A DNA stretch of 58,618 bases from Candidatus Pelagibacter communis. Lineage in GTDB: Bacteria; Pseudomonadota; Alphaproteobacteria; Pelagibacterales; Pelagibacteraceae. Positions 1 to 9,609 of this stretch are shown here, in pieces. Within the stretch, counting starts at the first letter, position 1. Each line of letters opens with the position of its first letter. The DNA is taken from positions 1 through 58,618 of the forward strand of contig NZ_CVSB01000011.1 in the NCBI RefSeq assembly GCF_001179845.1. Direction: 5' to 3'. Made by a program: the position numbers and the translations under genes. The notes beneath the pieces were generated by a model. That model was not told the origin of the DNA, did no database searches, and saw only the letters and a list, made by a program, of their open reading frames with translations.

Positions 1-537
1 AACTCAAAGGTATTTTACTTTGTTGATTTAAGTTTTCAAGAAAGTGTAAATCAAAATAAATATTATGTAAAATTATATGATAATAATTTAATTAAAAAAG
101 ATGATTCGTCAAAAAAATTTAATGATCATATCAAACAAAAAATTAAAAAAATTCAAAATGCTAAGGAAATTATAATAAAAGATAAAAATCTTAAAGAAGG
201 TATAGTTTATTTTAATTATACAAATAATCAAATAGAGGATCTAAAATCATTTTTTGAGTTTTTAGAAAAAGATTTCGATTATGTTGTAATTGAGGAATCT
301 ACTCCATTTCATTTACATGATGCAAACAATCAAGCAAAAATAAAATCTTATGTAAAAGAAAATTATACTTTAAAAAAAGTTCTTTTTGATGAAGAAAAAA
401 TATATCTAAAAAGTCAGCAGGACGTTATAAATTATTACGCAAATACTATTAATCATTATAATTTTGTTGATAATGCAGATAATGATGATTTAGAACCAGT
501 TTTTGGGTTAAATTATGGTTTATATAAACTTAAATAG
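1..537 (+). CDS. Hypothetical protein, C-terminal part (cut by window start)
   Basis: An open frame runs from the first base to TAG at 535-537, giving 178 residues with the start outside the window. The visible part is hydrophilic, rich in Lys, Asn, Asp and Tyr, and has no membrane segment. A DYVVIEESTPFHLHD stretch lies near the middle. I do not recognise the family. It could be the soluble tail of a membrane glycosyltransferase, but nothing visible proves this. It converges on the next gene with a 13-base gap and no terminator-like hairpin between them. Confidence 0.6.
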   Translation, partial: NSKVFYFVDLSFQESVNQNKYYVKLYDNNLIKKDDSSKKFNDHIKQKIKKIQNAKEIIIKDKNLKEGIVYFNYTNNQIEDLKSFFEFLEKDFDYVVIEESTPFHLHDANNQAKIKSYVKENYTLKKVLFDEEKIYLKSQQDVINYYANTINHYNFVDNADNDDLEPVFGLNYGLYKLK

Positions 538-550
538 AATTTTCCTAGAT

Positions 551-955
551 TTACGTTCCTCGCAAACTTTTGGAAAGATATTTTTTATTTAAACCACAAT
601 CTTTGTATCCTCTTTTAACAATATTAAGATACCTTTCAGTTGGAAATCTAAATGCTGATTTATTTACCATAGTGTAGGTCATCACTTTTTTTCCATAATA
701 AAAAAAATAATACTTTTTATAAAGAGAGGGAAAATCTTCATAAACATCAAGTTTTTTTTCATCACTTTTTGAAATTTCAAATAATCCACCAGGAACAATT
801 GAATTTTTTTTAGGTTCAATATCAGCAGCTCTATACTTGCTTCTAAATGTTAATTTGAAATCTTTTAAATTTATTTTTTTTAAAAAGATACTATCTTTAC
901 ATCTGCGCTTCATTTGAAAATGATGAAGATTACTTCCATAAGCAAAATAAAGCAT
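551..955 (-). CDS. Gamma-glutamylcyclotransferase-like (AIG2/GGCT fold) protein
   Basis: 134 residues. The N-terminal YGSNL motif (residues 6-10) is the hallmark nucleotide/substrate-binding loop of the gamma-glutamylcyclotransferase fold, and Glu73 in VYEDFP sits where the family has its catalytic acid. Members cyclise gamma-glutamyl amines to 5-oxoproline, in glutathione turnover or related amide chemistry; the substrate here cannot be read from sequence. The start ATG overlaps the TAA of the upstream cinA-like gene by one base (TAATG), so the two are probably co-translated. The length is typical for a single-domain member. Confidence 0.72.
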   Translation of the reverse strand: MLYFAYGSNLHHFQMKRRCKDSIFLKKINLKDFKLTFRSKYRAADIEPKKNSIVPGGLFEISKSDEKKLDVYEDFPSLYKKYYFFYYGKKVMTYTMVNKSAFRFPTERYLNIVKRGYKDCGLNKKYLSKSLRGT

Positions 956-1704
956 TATCTATCTACTACCTCAATTTTTTTTTCATTTACAAATTTTAAA
1001 ATTTGAGAATTACAATTATCTATTTTATTTTGATCTTCTGATCTGATCACAATAGAAACTCCTAATTTTCCTGCATGAAAAAAGGGATAGCTTCCTATCT
1101 CAACATCTTTATTATTATTTTGAACTTGTGTTAAAGAGTTGGCTATTTCACTTTCAACAGTTCTTAAGCTAATTGTAAGACTTTTAATAGGCTCGCCCCC
1201 TACTATTCTGTTAGTCAAACCACCTAACATTGATTTCAAAATCGAAGGTACTCCTGGTAATGAAAATACATTTTCAACATTAAAACCTGGTGCGCCACTT
1301 GTTGGATTTAAAATTAATTTTGCGTTCTCAGGCATCCATGCCATCTTTTGTCTTCCTTCATTAAATTCACCAGGTTGGTAATAAGCTTCTAAAATTTTAA
1401 AAGCTTCTTTATGAACTTCGTATTTAATTCCAAATGCTTTTGAAACTGATTGAGCAGTAATATCATCATGAGTAGGACCAATACCACCAGTTGTAAAAAC
1501 ATAATCGTTTGTTGATCTAAGTAAATTTAAAGTATCAACAATAGTCTCTTCAACATCAGGAATTACTCTCACTTCTACAACATTAACACCAATTGAATTT
1601 AGCCAAATTGCCAAGGTTGATGTATTTGTGTCTTGAGTTCTGCCAGATAAAATTTCATTACCTATAATTAAAATTGATGCATTAAATTTTGCTTTTTTAT
1701 CCAT
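955..1704 (-). CDS. CinA-type MoCF-domain protein (molybdopterin-binding fold)
   Basis: 249 residues with the MoCF-domain pattern: GNEILSGRTQDTN near residues 15-27 and GGIGPTHDD at 73-81. It matches the N-terminal domain of CinA (competence/damage-inducible protein A). Full CinA is about 400 residues and has a C-terminal nicotinamide-nucleotide amidase domain, which is absent here, so this is the short form common in alphaproteobacteria. The role is uncertain; related domains act as nucleotide pyrophosphatases or bind molybdopterin. It is transcribed divergently from sfsA across only 20 bases and overlaps the following gene by one base. Confidence 0.82.
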   Translation of the reverse strand: MDKKAKFNASILIIGNEILSGRTQDTNTSTLAIWLNSIGVNVVEVRVIPDVEETIVDTLNLLRSTNDYVFTTGGIGPTHDDITAQSVSKAFGIKYEVHKEAFKILEAYYQPGEFNEGRQKMAWMPENAKLILNPTSGAPGFNVENVFSLPGVPSILKSMLGGLTNRIVGGEPIKSLTISLRTVESEIANSLTQVQNNNKDVEIGSYPFFHAGKLGVSIVIRSEDQNKIDNCNSQILKFVNEKKIEVVDR

Positions 1705-1724
1705 ATGAAATATATAATTTAGTA

Positions 1725-2423
1725 ATGGAATTTACCAAGTCTTTAATAAAAGGCAAACTAATCAAACGTTATAAAAGGTTTTTTACTGACGTTAAACTTG
1801 ATAAAGAAATTGTCACAGCTCATTGTCCTAACACGGGATCAATGAAAGGTTTATTAGATGAAGGTAATGAAGTTTATTTACTTCCTAATAATGACCCAAA
1901 ACGAAAACTTAAATATGGATTGGAGATTATTAAATCTAGAAAAAATTTAGTTGGGGTAAATACTCATATGGCAAATAAAATAGTTGAGCATGGTCTTAAA
2001 AATAATCTAGTAAATGAACTAAAGAATAATGACATTATTAAACCAGAGGTTTTTTTTAATAAAGAAACAAGATTTGATTTTTTACTAGAAAAAAAAGATC
2101 AAAAAATGTTTGTTGAGGTTAAAAATGTTACCTTATTTAGAAATAAGTATACTGCTGAATTTCCAGATGCACCAACAGCAAGAGGAATAAAGCATTTATT
2201 AACCCTTATTGATGCCATAAAAAAAAGTTATAAAACATACTTAATATTTTTAGTTCAAATACAAAATATGAAATATTTTAAAATAGCTAAAGATATAGAC
2301 AAAGAATATTATAAGAACTATTTAACAGCTAAAAAAGCTGGTGTAAATTTTTTAGCATATAGATGTAATATAAGTTCTAAAAAAATTTTTATAGATAAAA
2401 AATTAAAAATTATAGATGACTGA
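1725..2423 (+). CDS. sfsA: Sugar fermentation stimulation protein SfsA
   Basis: 232 residues from the ATG at 1725. A longer frame from TTG at 1689 would run back into the start of the divergent cinA-like gene and adds residues not typical of the family. SfsA hallmarks are HCPNTGSM (residues 33-40), a nuclease-like FVEVKNVTL strand and the DAPTARGIKHL segment. The fold resembles a DNA-binding or nuclease protein; the true function is unsettled even in E. coli, where it was linked to maltose metabolism. Its end overlaps map by 8 bases, so it appears to lead the sfsA-map-pur transcript. Confidence 0.88.
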   Translation: MEFTKSLIKGKLIKRYKRFFTDVKLDKEIVTAHCPNTGSMKGLLDEGNEVYLLPNNDPKRKLKYGLEIIKSRKNLVGVNTHMANKIVEHGLKNNLVNELKNNDIIKPEVFFNKETRFDFLLEKKDQKMFVEVKNVTLFRNKYTAEFPDAPTARGIKHLLTLIDAIKKSYKTYLIFLVQIQNMKYFKIAKDIDKEYYKNYLTAKKAGVNFLAYRCNISSKKIFIDKKLKIIDD

Positions 2424-3186
2424 TTATAAAGAAAAATTTGAAAAAATGAAAATTGCAGGGAACTTGGCTGCAAAAACTTTAGATATGTTAACTGAAAATA
2501 TTAAAGAAGGTATATCCACTGATCATATCGATAAACTCGGATATGAATTTATTAGAGACAATGGTGGCTACTCAGCTCCTTTGTATTATAGAGGCTTTAC
2601 AAAATCTTTATGCACATCTTTAAATCATGTAATATGTCATGGAATACCCTCAGATAGAATTTTACAAGAAGGTGATGCTATTAATGTTGATGTCACAGCA
2701 ATTGTTGATGAGCATTATGGTGACACAAGTAGAATGTTTTGCATTGGAAAAACTCCGGTTAAGTTAAACAATCTTATAGATGTTACTTATGAATCTATGA
2801 TGAGAGCAATTAAAATTTTAAAACCTGGTGTTAAATTAGGAGATATTGGTTATGAAATTCAATCTTTTGTAGAAGAAAAAGGATTTTCAGTTGTCAGAGA
2901 TTTTTGTGGTCACGGTATAAGTACAACATTTCATGAGCCACCAAATATTTTACACTATGGTAAAAAAAATACAGGTATGGAATTAAGACCTGGTATGACA
3001 TTTACAATAGAACCAATGATAAACTCAGGTAAATACGATGTAAAAATGTTGAATGATGGTTGGACAGCTGTTACAAAAGATAAATCTTTATCTGCACAAT
3101 TTGAACATACGCTAGGAATTACTGAAAATGGTTATGAAATCTTTACAGAATCTGCTAAAGGTTATTCGAAGCCTCCATACTTATAA
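2416..3186 (+). CDS. map: Methionine aminopeptidase, type I
   Basis: 256 residues, the usual length. It removes the N-terminal methionine from nascent proteins in the cytosol. The five metal ligands of the family are visible as Asp92, Asp103, His166 (CGHGIS), Glu199 (TIEPM) and Glu230 (FEHTLG). The N-terminal zinc-finger extension found in some homologues is missing, as expected for a bacterial type Ia enzyme. It sits between sfsA (8-base overlap) and purB (3-base gap), so it is probably transcribed with the purine genes although it has no role in that pathway. Confidence 0.96.
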   Translation: MTDYKEKFEKMKIAGNLAAKTLDMLTENIKEGISTDHIDKLGYEFIRDNGGYSAPLYYRGFTKSLCTSLNHVICHGIPSDRILQEGDAINVDVTAIVDEHYGDTSRMFCIGKTPVKLNNLIDVTYESMMRAIKILKPGVKLGDIGYEIQSFVEEKGFSVVRDFCGHGISTTFHEPPNILHYGKKNTGMELRPGMTFTIEPMINSGKYDVKMLNDGWTAVTKDKSLSAQFEHTLGITENGYEIFTESAKGYSKPPYL

Positions 3187-3189
3187 TTA

Positions 3190-4482
3190 ATGATTAAAAG
3201 ATACTCGAGAAAAGAATTAACTGATATTTGGTCTGAAGAAAATAAATACAAAATCTGGTTAGATGTTGAGGTTGCAGCAGCAGAAGCAATGGAAAAACTT
3301 GGTCAAATTCCAAGAGGTGTTGCTTCAATAGTTAAAAAAAAAGCTAGAATTAATGTAAGCAGAATTCACAAAATAGAATCTGAGGTAAAACATGACGTAA
3401 TAGCATTTCTTACCTCTGTAAGTGAAAAAGCTGGAATTAAAGCACGCTATCTACATCAAGGAATGACATCATCAGATGTTTTAGATACCAGTTTTAACAT
3501 TCAATTAGTCCAATCAGGTAAAATCATTTTAAAAGATATAGATCAAATTTTAAAAGTTTTAAAAAAACAAGCCAAAAAATATAAATTTACACCGTGTATG
3601 GGAAGAAGTCACGGTATCCATGCTGAGCCAATTACTTTTGGATTAAAATTGGCTTCGTTCTATGAGGAATTTAAAAGAAACAGAAATAGATTAAAAAATG
3701 CGATCGATGAAGTATCAACATGCGCAATATCTGGTGCTGTTGGAACATTTGCTAACATAAATCCAAATGTTGAAAAATATGTGGCAAAAAAATTAGGTCT
3801 GAAAGTTGAACCAATTTCTACACAAGTGATTCCAAGAGATAGACATGCATTTTATTTTTCTGTTTTAGGTATTATTGCAGGCTCAATAGAGAGAGTGGCA
3901 GTTGAAATAAGACACCTGCAAAGAACTGAAGTTTATGAACTACAAGAATATTTTTCTAAAAATCAAAAAGGATCATCTGCAATGCCTCATAAAAAAAATC
4001 CTATTTTAAGCGAAAATTTAACAGGCTTATCTAGAATGGTTAGAAGTTCAGTTGTCCCAGCACTTGAAAACATAGCTCTTTGGCATGAAAGAGACATTTC
4101 TCATTCAAGTGTTGAAAGAAATATTGGTCCAGATGCTAATATAACAACTGATTTTGCATTGGTTAGACTTACTAATATTTTAGATAATATGATTGTTTAT
4201 CCTAAAAAAATGTTTGAAAACTTAAATTTAACAAAAGGTTTAATTTTCTCTCAAGAAGTTATGTTAGAATTAACTAAAACAGGATTAAGCAGAGAAAAAT
4301 CTTATAGATTAGTTCAATCTTATGCAAAAAAATGTTTTGCAGAAAATTTAAACTTAATTGAAGTCATTTCATCTGATAAATTTATAATGAGCAAAATTTC
4401 CGCAAAAAAACTAAAATCTATATTTAATTATTCTAAACACTTTAAAAATGTAAATTTTATCTTTAGAAGAGTTTTTAAATAA
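3190..4482 (+). CDS. purB: Adenylosuccinate lyase
   Basis: 430 residues of the fumarase/aspartase superfamily. It splits fumarate from SAICAR in IMP synthesis and from adenylosuccinate in AMP synthesis. The signature [10 protein letters not shown] is at 262-271, with the second active-site region [10 protein letters not shown] around His141. The TAA at its end overlaps the ATG of purC by one base. Its position before purC fits, since PurC makes the SAICAR that PurB cleaves. Confidence 0.97.
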   Translation: MIKRYSRKELTDIWSEENKYKIWLDVEVAAAEAMEKLGQIPRGVASIVKKKARINVSRIHKIESEVKHDVIAFLTSVSEKAGIKARYLHQGMTSSDVLDTSFNIQLVQSGKIILKDIDQILKVLKKQAKKYKFTPCMGRSHGIHAEPITFGLKLASFYEEFKRNRNRLKNAIDEVSTCAISGAVGTFANINPNVEKYVAKKLGLKVEPISTQVIPRDRHAFYFSVLGIIAGSIERVAVEIRHLQRTEVYELQEYFSKNQKGSSAMPHKKNPILSENLTGLSRMVRSSVVPALENIALWHERDISHSSVERNIGPDANITTDFALVRLTNILDNMIVYPKKMFENLNLTKGLIFSQEVMLELTKTGLSREKSYRLVQSYAKKCFAENLNLIEVISSDKFIMSKISAKKLKSIFNYSKHFKNVNFIFRRVFK

Positions 4483-5267
4483 TGAAAAAAGGTAAAAAAT
4501 TATACGAAGGCAAAGCTAAAATCATTTATGCTACAAATGATAAAAACCTAGTCATCCAATATTTTAAAGATGATGCAACTGCATTCAATAATCAAAAAAA
4601 AACTACCATTGAAGGTAAAGGTGTTCTAAATAACAGAATATCTGAACACATACTTTCGAACCTTTCTCAAATAGGAATTAAAAATCATTTAGTAAAAAGA
4701 TTAAATATGCGTGAGCAAATTATAAAGCTTGTAGAAATAATTCCGATCGAATTCATTGTGAGAAATGTTGCAACAGGCTCAATTACTAAAAGATTGGGAA
4801 TTGAGGACGGTACAGTTTTAAAAGAACCTCTAATTGAATACTGCTTAAAAGATGACAAACTTGGAGATCCATTAATATCTGAAGAGCATATTTTGGCATT
4901 TGACTGGGCGTCAAAAATAGAAATAGATAAAGTTAAAAAAATGATTTTAAGAATTAATGATTTTATGATTGGAATGTTTAGAGGTGTTGGGATTAAACTT
5001 ATTGATTTTAAATTAGAATTTGGAAGAATTAAAATTGATGGAAAAAATGAAGTTATTTTGGCAGATGAAATTAGTCCTGATACATGCAGATTATGGGACA
5101 GTATCACAGAAAAAAAATTAGATAAAGATCGATTTAGAAAAGATCTGGGTGATTTAATTCCGGCCTATACTGAGGTTGCTAAAAGATTGGGTATACTTCA
5201 TGAACAATCTAATGTTTCAGCAGTAAATATAACTAAATTATCTTCGGTTAAAAGAAAGAAAAAATGA
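4482..5267 (+). CDS. purC: SAICAR synthetase (phosphoribosylaminoimidazole-succinocarboxamide synthase)
   Basis: 261 residues. It uses ATP to join CAIR and aspartate, forming SAICAR. The family start [12 protein letters not shown] opens the protein, followed by [16 protein letters not shown] and [11 protein letters not shown], which form the nucleotide and substrate pocket. The length is slightly above the usual 235-250 because of a short Lys-rich C-terminal tail. Translational coupling is likely on both sides: a 1-base overlap with purB and a 4-base ATGA overlap with purS. Confidence 0.97.
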   Translation: MKKGKKLYEGKAKIIYATNDKNLVIQYFKDDATAFNNQKKTTIEGKGVLNNRISEHILSNLSQIGIKNHLVKRLNMREQIIKLVEIIPIEFIVRNVATGSITKRLGIEDGTVLKEPLIEYCLKDDKLGDPLISEEHILAFDWASKIEIDKVKKMILRINDFMIGMFRGVGIKLIDFKLEFGRIKIDGKNEVILADEISPDTCRLWDSITEKKLDKDRFRKDLGDLIPAYTEVAKRLGILHEQSNVSAVNITKLSSVKRKKK

Positions 5268-5506
5268 AAATTTCTGTAATCATTACTTTAAAAAAAGATG
5301 TGCTTGATCCACAAGGAAAAGTTATTCATCAAACCCTAGATGGAATGGGTTTTGAAGATGTTAACGAAGTTAGACAAGGCAAATATTTTGAAATAGACAC
5401 TAAAGAAACTGATAACGACAAAGCAAAAGCAAAAGTTGAAGAGATGTGTAAAAAACTTTTGGCAAATCTTGTAATTGAAAATTATAAAATTATTGATCCA
5501 AAGTAA
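5264..5506 (+). CDS. purS: FGAM synthase subunit PurS
   Basis: 80 residues, typical for PurS, the small subunit that holds PurL and PurQ together in the three-part formylglycinamidine ribonucleotide synthase. The family start [20 protein letters not shown] and the LDGMGFEDV region are clear. Order and spacing support the assignment: the start overlaps purC by four bases and purQ follows three bases after the stop. Confidence 0.95.
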   Translation: MKISVIITLKKDVLDPQGKVIHQTLDGMGFEDVNEVRQGKYFEIDTKETDNDKAKAKVEEMCKKLLANLVIENYKIIDPK

Positions 5507-5509
5507 TTA

Positions 5510-6193
5510 ATGAAATCATCTGTAATTACTTTTCCTGGTTCAAATTGTGATAGAGACATGGATGTTGCTTTAAAGAAGTTTGGATTTAGAAATAAAATGG
5601 TTTGGCATGCTGATGCTGAATTACCAAAAAGTGATTTGGTTGTACTGCCAGGTGGTTTTTCATATGGTGACTACTTAAGATGTGGAAGTATGGCATCTAA
5701 ATCAAAAATAATGCAATCGGTAATTAATTTTGCAAATTCAGGGGGCATGGTTATGGGTATCTGCAATGGATTTCAAATATTGGTAGAAACCGGTTTGGTT
5801 CCGGGTGTTTTGCTTAGAAATAAATATTTAGAATTTATCTGTAAAAACGTTTTTGTGAAAATTAACGATAAAAAAAACAAATATTTTAAAAACTTAGATA
5901 ATGAAGTTTTAGAATTTCATGTAGCTCATAATGAGGGAAATTATTTTTGTACCAATGATCAATTAAAAGAAATTGAAGACAATAATCAAATAGCTATTAA
6001 CTATTGTGATGAAAATGGAAAAATAGAAGATCAATTTAATCCTAATGGATCCATAAAAAATATTGCTGGTATATTTAATAAAGAAAAAAATGTTCTAGGG
6101 ATGATGCCCCACCCTGAAAGAATGATTGATACATCTTTATCTGGTGAGGATGGATCATTATTTTTTAAAACCTTAATAAACAACTTAAAATGA
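5510..6193 (+). CDS. purQ: FGAM synthase subunit PurQ (glutaminase)
   Basis: 227 residues, class I glutamine amidotransferase. It releases ammonia from glutamine for PurL. The nucleophile is Cys85 in GICNGFQ, and the His/Glu partners are in MMPHPERM near the C-terminus. The N-terminus ITFPGSNCDRD is typical of PurQ. Its stop overlaps the purL start by four bases (ATGA), consistent with coupled synthesis of subunits that act in one complex. Confidence 0.97.
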   Translation: MKSSVITFPGSNCDRDMDVALKKFGFRNKMVWHADAELPKSDLVVLPGGFSYGDYLRCGSMASKSKIMQSVINFANSGGMVMGICNGFQILVETGLVPGVLLRNKYLEFICKNVFVKINDKKNKYFKNLDNEVLEFHVAHNEGNYFCTNDQLKEIEDNNQIAINYCDENGKIEDQFNPNGSIKNIAGIFNKEKNVLGMMPHPERMIDTSLSGEDGSLFFKTLINNLK

Positions 6194-8382
6194 TTGTAAA
6201 CGAACAAGTAGCAGTTGACCATGGTTTAAAAAAAGATGAATACAATAAAATTTGTAAGTTATTAAAAAGGACACCAAACATTACAGAACTAGGGATTTTT
6301 TCTGCAATGTGGAATGAACATTGTTCATATAAATCATCAAGATTACATTTAAAAAAACTACCTACCAAAGGAAAGAAAGTTATTCAAGGTCCTGGCGAAA
6401 ATGCTGGTGTTATCGATATCGAAGATAATGATGCAATAGTTTTTAAAATAGAAAGTCACAATCACCCTTCATTTATAGAACCTTACCAGGGTGCTGCAAC
6501 TGGGGTTGGTGGAATAATGAGAGATGTGTTTACAATGGGTGCAAGACCAATAGCTAACTTAAACTCAATACATTTTGGATCACCACAACATAAAAAAACA
6601 AAAAATTTATTAAGAGGTGTTGTCCATGGCATAGGTGGTTATGGAAACTGTATGGGTGTTCCTACAATTGCTGGCCAAACAAGTTTTGATAGCTCCTATA
6701 ATGGAAATATTTTGGTTAATGCTATGACATTAGGGTTGGTCAAAAAAGATAAGATTTTTTACTCTAAAGCTGCAGGCTTAAATAAACCAGTTATTTATGT
6801 TGGATCTAAAACTGGAAGAGATGGAATACATGGTGCAAGCATGGCTTCAGCTAGTTTTGATGAAAAAATTGAGGAAAAGAAACCAACAGTTCAAGTTGGA
6901 GATCCGTTTACTGAAAAACTTTTACTAGAAGCTTGTCTAGAGCTAATGGCTGGAGACTCCATTATAGCCATTCAAGATATGGGTGCTGCAGGATTAACTT
7001 CTTCAAGTATTGAAATGGCATCTAAAGGTAACCTCGGAATTGAAATCAATTTAAATAAAGTACCTTGCAGAGAAACCAAAATGACACCATACGAAATTAT
7101 GCTCTCTGAGAGCCAAGAAAGAATGTTGATTGTTTTAGAAAACGGCAAAGAAGAGCATGCAAAAAAAATATTTGATAAATGGAATTTAGATTTTGCGGTG
7201 ATTGGTAAAACTACTAAATCAAAAAAAATAGAACTTTATTTTGATAAAGAAAAAGTTGCAGACATACCAGTTAATATCTTAGTTGAAAACTCTCCTATGT
7301 ACGATCGAAAATGGAAAAAAGCAAAACTTCCTAAAAAAAATAAGATTAAAAAAGAGGATATTAAACATTTAAAAATTATTGATGTATTAAAAAAAATTTT
7401 AGCCAATCCAAATATATGTAGCAAAGAATGGATTTGGCAACAGTATGATCATACTGTAATGGGAGATACTATACAAAAACCTGGAGGAGACGCAGGTGTT
7501 GTAAGAGTTCATGGTACCGATAAAGCTGTAGCTGCATCTGTAGACTCCTCTGCAGTTTATTGTTGGGCACATCCTCTAACAGGTGGAAAACAAGTGGTTT
7601 GTGAAAGTTTCAGAAATCTTGTATCTGTTGGCGCTAAACCAATTGCTATCACCAATTGTTTGAATTTTGGTAGTCCTGAAAATCAGGAAAACATGGGAGA
7701 GTTTGTTGAATGTGTTCAAGGAATTGGTGAAGCAAGCGATTATTTAAAGTTCCCAGTAGTTTCTGGAAATGTATCTTTTTATAACCAAACAAAAGACCAT
7801 GGTATAAAACCTACACCTGCAATTGGTGGCGTTGGTTTAATCAAAGATTATAAAAATATGATTACTATGGATTTTAAAGAAGTTGATAATTTGGTTTTAG
7901 TAATTGGAAAAACCGAAGGACATATTGATCAAAGTTTATTTGCAAGAACTATTTTAGATGAAAAAAATGGACCTCCACCAGAGGTAAATTTATTTAATGA
8001 AAAAAATAATGGAGAAACATTGCTCAAATTGATTGATAACAATTTAATAAAAAGTGCACACGATGTTTCTTTAGGTGGTATAATCACAGCTATAGCAAAA
8101 ATGTGTATTAAAGGAAAAAAAGGAATAAAAATCAAAAAACCTAAATATTTAATTAGTGAAATAGAGTACTTATTCGCTGAAGATCAAGGAAGATACATTG
8201 TAGAAATAAATAAAAAGAATTTTAAAAAAGTTGCTGATATATTGGATAAAAATGCTGTCCATTTTGAAGAACTTGGAGCAATTTGCGAAAATGAACTATA
8301 TATTGATGATAAGACAAAAGTTACAATTGACGAACTATCAACTTCTAATAAAAGTTGGCTCACAAAATATATGAGTAAATAA
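6190..8382 (+). CDS. purL: FGAM synthase subunit PurL (small type)
   Basis: 730 residues, the size of small PurL that depends on separate PurS and PurQ. It makes FGAM from FGAR, ATP and ammonia. Visible motifs include WNEHCSYKSSR near residues 42-52, KIESHNHPSFIEP and GVGGIMRD in the first AIRS-like domain, and PGGDAGVVRVHG opening the second half. The stop is followed by bolA with a one-base overlap. The alternation of purine genes with map, bolA and grx4 resembles other alphaproteobacterial genomes. Confidence 0.97.
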   Translation: MIVNEQVAVDHGLKKDEYNKICKLLKRTPNITELGIFSAMWNEHCSYKSSRLHLKKLPTKGKKVIQGPGENAGVIDIEDNDAIVFKIESHNHPSFIEPYQGAATGVGGIMRDVFTMGARPIANLNSIHFGSPQHKKTKNLLRGVVHGIGGYGNCMGVPTIAGQTSFDSSYNGNILVNAMTLGLVKKDKIFYSKAAGLNKPVIYVGSKTGRDGIHGASMASASFDEKIEEKKPTVQVGDPFTEKLLLEACLELMAGDSIIAIQDMGAAGLTSSSIEMASKGNLGIEINLNKVPCRETKMTPYEIMLSESQERMLIVLENGKEEHAKKIFDKWNLDFAVIGKTTKSKKIELYFDKEKVADIPVNILVENSPMYDRKWKKAKLPKKNKIKKEDIKHLKIIDVLKKILANPNICSKEWIWQQYDHTVMGDTIQKPGGDAGVVRVHGTDKAVAASVDSSAVYCWAHPLTGGKQVVCESFRNLVSVGAKPIAITNCLNFGSPENQENMGEFVECVQGIGEASDYLKFPVVSGNVSFYNQTKDHGIKPTPAIGGVGLIKDYKNMITMDFKEVDNLVLVIGKTEGHIDQSLFARTILDEKNGPPPEVNLFNEKNNGETLLKLIDNNLIKSAHDVSLGGIITAIAKMCIKGKKGIKIKKPKYLISEIEYLFAEDQGRYIVEINKKNFKKVADILDKNAVHFEELGAICENELYIDDKTKVTIDELSTSNKSWLTKYMSK

Positions 8383-8612
8383 TGGCAATGGATCTAAAAG
8401 AAATTGAGAACTTTATTAAAGAGGCAATGCCTGATGCAATTGTTGAAATACAAGATTTGGCAGGTGATGGTAACCATTATTCGGCTACCGTTATCTCATC
8501 TCAATTTTCTGGAAAAAGTAAAATTGAGCAACATAAAATGGTTTACAACTCATTAAAGGGTAGAATGGGTAATGAACTGCACGCATTAGCAATTAAAACA
8601 AAGGAGAGTTAA
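8382..8612 (+). CDS. bolA: BolA family protein
   Basis: 76 residues, a compact BolA domain (class II KH-like fold). The C-terminal invariant His is in GNELHALAIKT and the central GDGNHYSATVIS loop is conserved. BolA proteins partner monothiol CGFS glutaredoxins to carry [2Fe-2S] clusters or sense iron status. The immediately following gene is exactly such a glutaredoxin with no gap, so a working pair is likely. It overlaps the purL stop by one base. Confidence 0.93.
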   Translation: MAMDLKEIENFIKEAMPDAIVEIQDLAGDGNHYSATVISSQFSGKSKIEQHKMVYNSLKGRMGNELHALAIKTKES

Positions 8613-8951
8613 ATGGATCAACAAACAAATGATTTAATAAAAAATGAAATTGAAAACAACGAAGTGTGTTTGTTTATGAAAGGTACACCTGACGCTCCAC
8701 AATGTGGGTTTTCGATGGCTACTTCAAATATTTTAAAAATCCTAGAAGTAAATTTTAAGGGTATAAATGTTTTGGAAAATCAGAATTTAAGAGAAGGTAT
8801 TAAAATTTTTAGTGATTGGCCAACCATCCCACAGCTTTATGTTAAAAATGAATTTATAGGTGGATGTGACATTGTTAAAGAAATGTACGAAAATGGTGAA
8901 TTGACAAAACTTTTTGAAAGTAAAAAAATAAATTTTAAGGATAGAAAATAA
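8613..8951 (+). CDS. grxD: Monothiol glutaredoxin (Grx4/GrxD family)
   Basis: 112 residues. The CGFS active site (Cys31) follows FMKGTPDAPQ, and WPTIPQLYV and GGCDI form the glutathione-binding surface. Such single-domain CGFS glutaredoxins bind a bridging [2Fe-2S] cluster with glutathione and hand it to other proteins, usually with BolA. Its start lies directly after the bolA stop, with GGAG just upstream as a ribosome-binding site. It meets rpsD tail to tail with no gap. Confidence 0.95.
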   Translation: MDQQTNDLIKNEIENNEVCLFMKGTPDAPQCGFSMATSNILKILEVNFKGINVLENQNLREGIKIFSDWPTIPQLYVKNEFIGGCDIVKEMYENGELTKLFESKKINFKDRK

Positions 8952-9569
8952 TTATCTAGAATAATATTCAATTACTAGATTAGGCTCCATAACAATTGGA
9001 TATGGAACTTCCTCAAACTTTGGAACTCTAACAAACTTTAGTTTTTTGTTTTTTTCGTCCATCTGAATATATTCTGGAGTTTCTCTTTCCTTGTTTGCAA
9101 GGGCAATATCAATTATTGCAAGTTGTTTAGATTTATCTCTTATTTCAATTGAATCTTCTTCTTTAACTAAATAGCTTCCAATATTCACTTTTTTACCATT
9201 TACTTTTACATGGCCATGATTGATTAATTGTCTAGCTGAAAAAATTGTTGTTGCAAATTTTGCTCTATAAATCACAGCATCTAATCTTCTCTCAAGAAGA
9301 CCGATTAAATTTTCACTAGTATCACCTTTAAGCATTACTGCTTTTTTATATAAATTTCTAAATTGTCTCTCGTTAATATTGCCATAATAGGCCTTTAATT
9401 TTTGTTTAGCCTGAAGCTGTATTCCATAATCAGATGGCTTTGATGTCTTTGTTTGACCATGTTGCCCTGGTCCATAGGCTCTAGTATTAAAAGGGCTTTT
9501 GGGTCTTCCCCAAAGATTAACTTTTAATCTTCTGTCTACTTTATGTTTAGAGTTTAATCTTTTTGTCAT
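8952..9569 (-). CDS. rpsD: 30S ribosomal protein S4
   Basis: 205 residues. S4 is a primary 16S rRNA-binding protein and early assembly factor. The N-terminus [20 protein letters not shown], the YGPGQHGQ segment and the S4 RNA-binding domain ([11 protein letters not shown] followed by [14 protein letters not shown]) are present. The zinc-binding cysteines of some S4 proteins are absent, as in other alphaproteobacterial S4. It lies alone, away from the alpha operon, which is common in this class. Confidence 0.97.
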   Translation of the reverse strand: MTKRLNSKHKVDRRLKVNLWGRPKSPFNTRAYGPGQHGQTKTSKPSDYGIQLQAKQKLKAYYGNINERQFRNLYKKAVMLKGDTSENLIGLLERRLDAVIYRAKFATTIFSARQLINHGHVKVNGKKVNIGSYLVKEEDSIEIRDKSKQLAIIDIALANKERETPEYIQMDEKNKKLKFVRVPKFEEVPYPIVMEPNLVIEYYSR

Positions 9570-9609
9570 TTGATAGTGGGCTTTATAAACTTACTCATCA
9601 TTTTGTCAA

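Noticed and set aside
1689..1724. Upstream extension of sfsA from TTG
   Set aside because: It would overlap the divergent cinA-like start and adds a non-family N-terminus; the ATG at 1725 gives a standard SfsA.
4685..5107. Long antisense frame opposite purC
   Set aside because: The composition is the mirror of purC codons, there is no ribosome-binding site, and the gene on the other strand is certain. The same holds for frames opposite cinA, nrdA, tctA and others.
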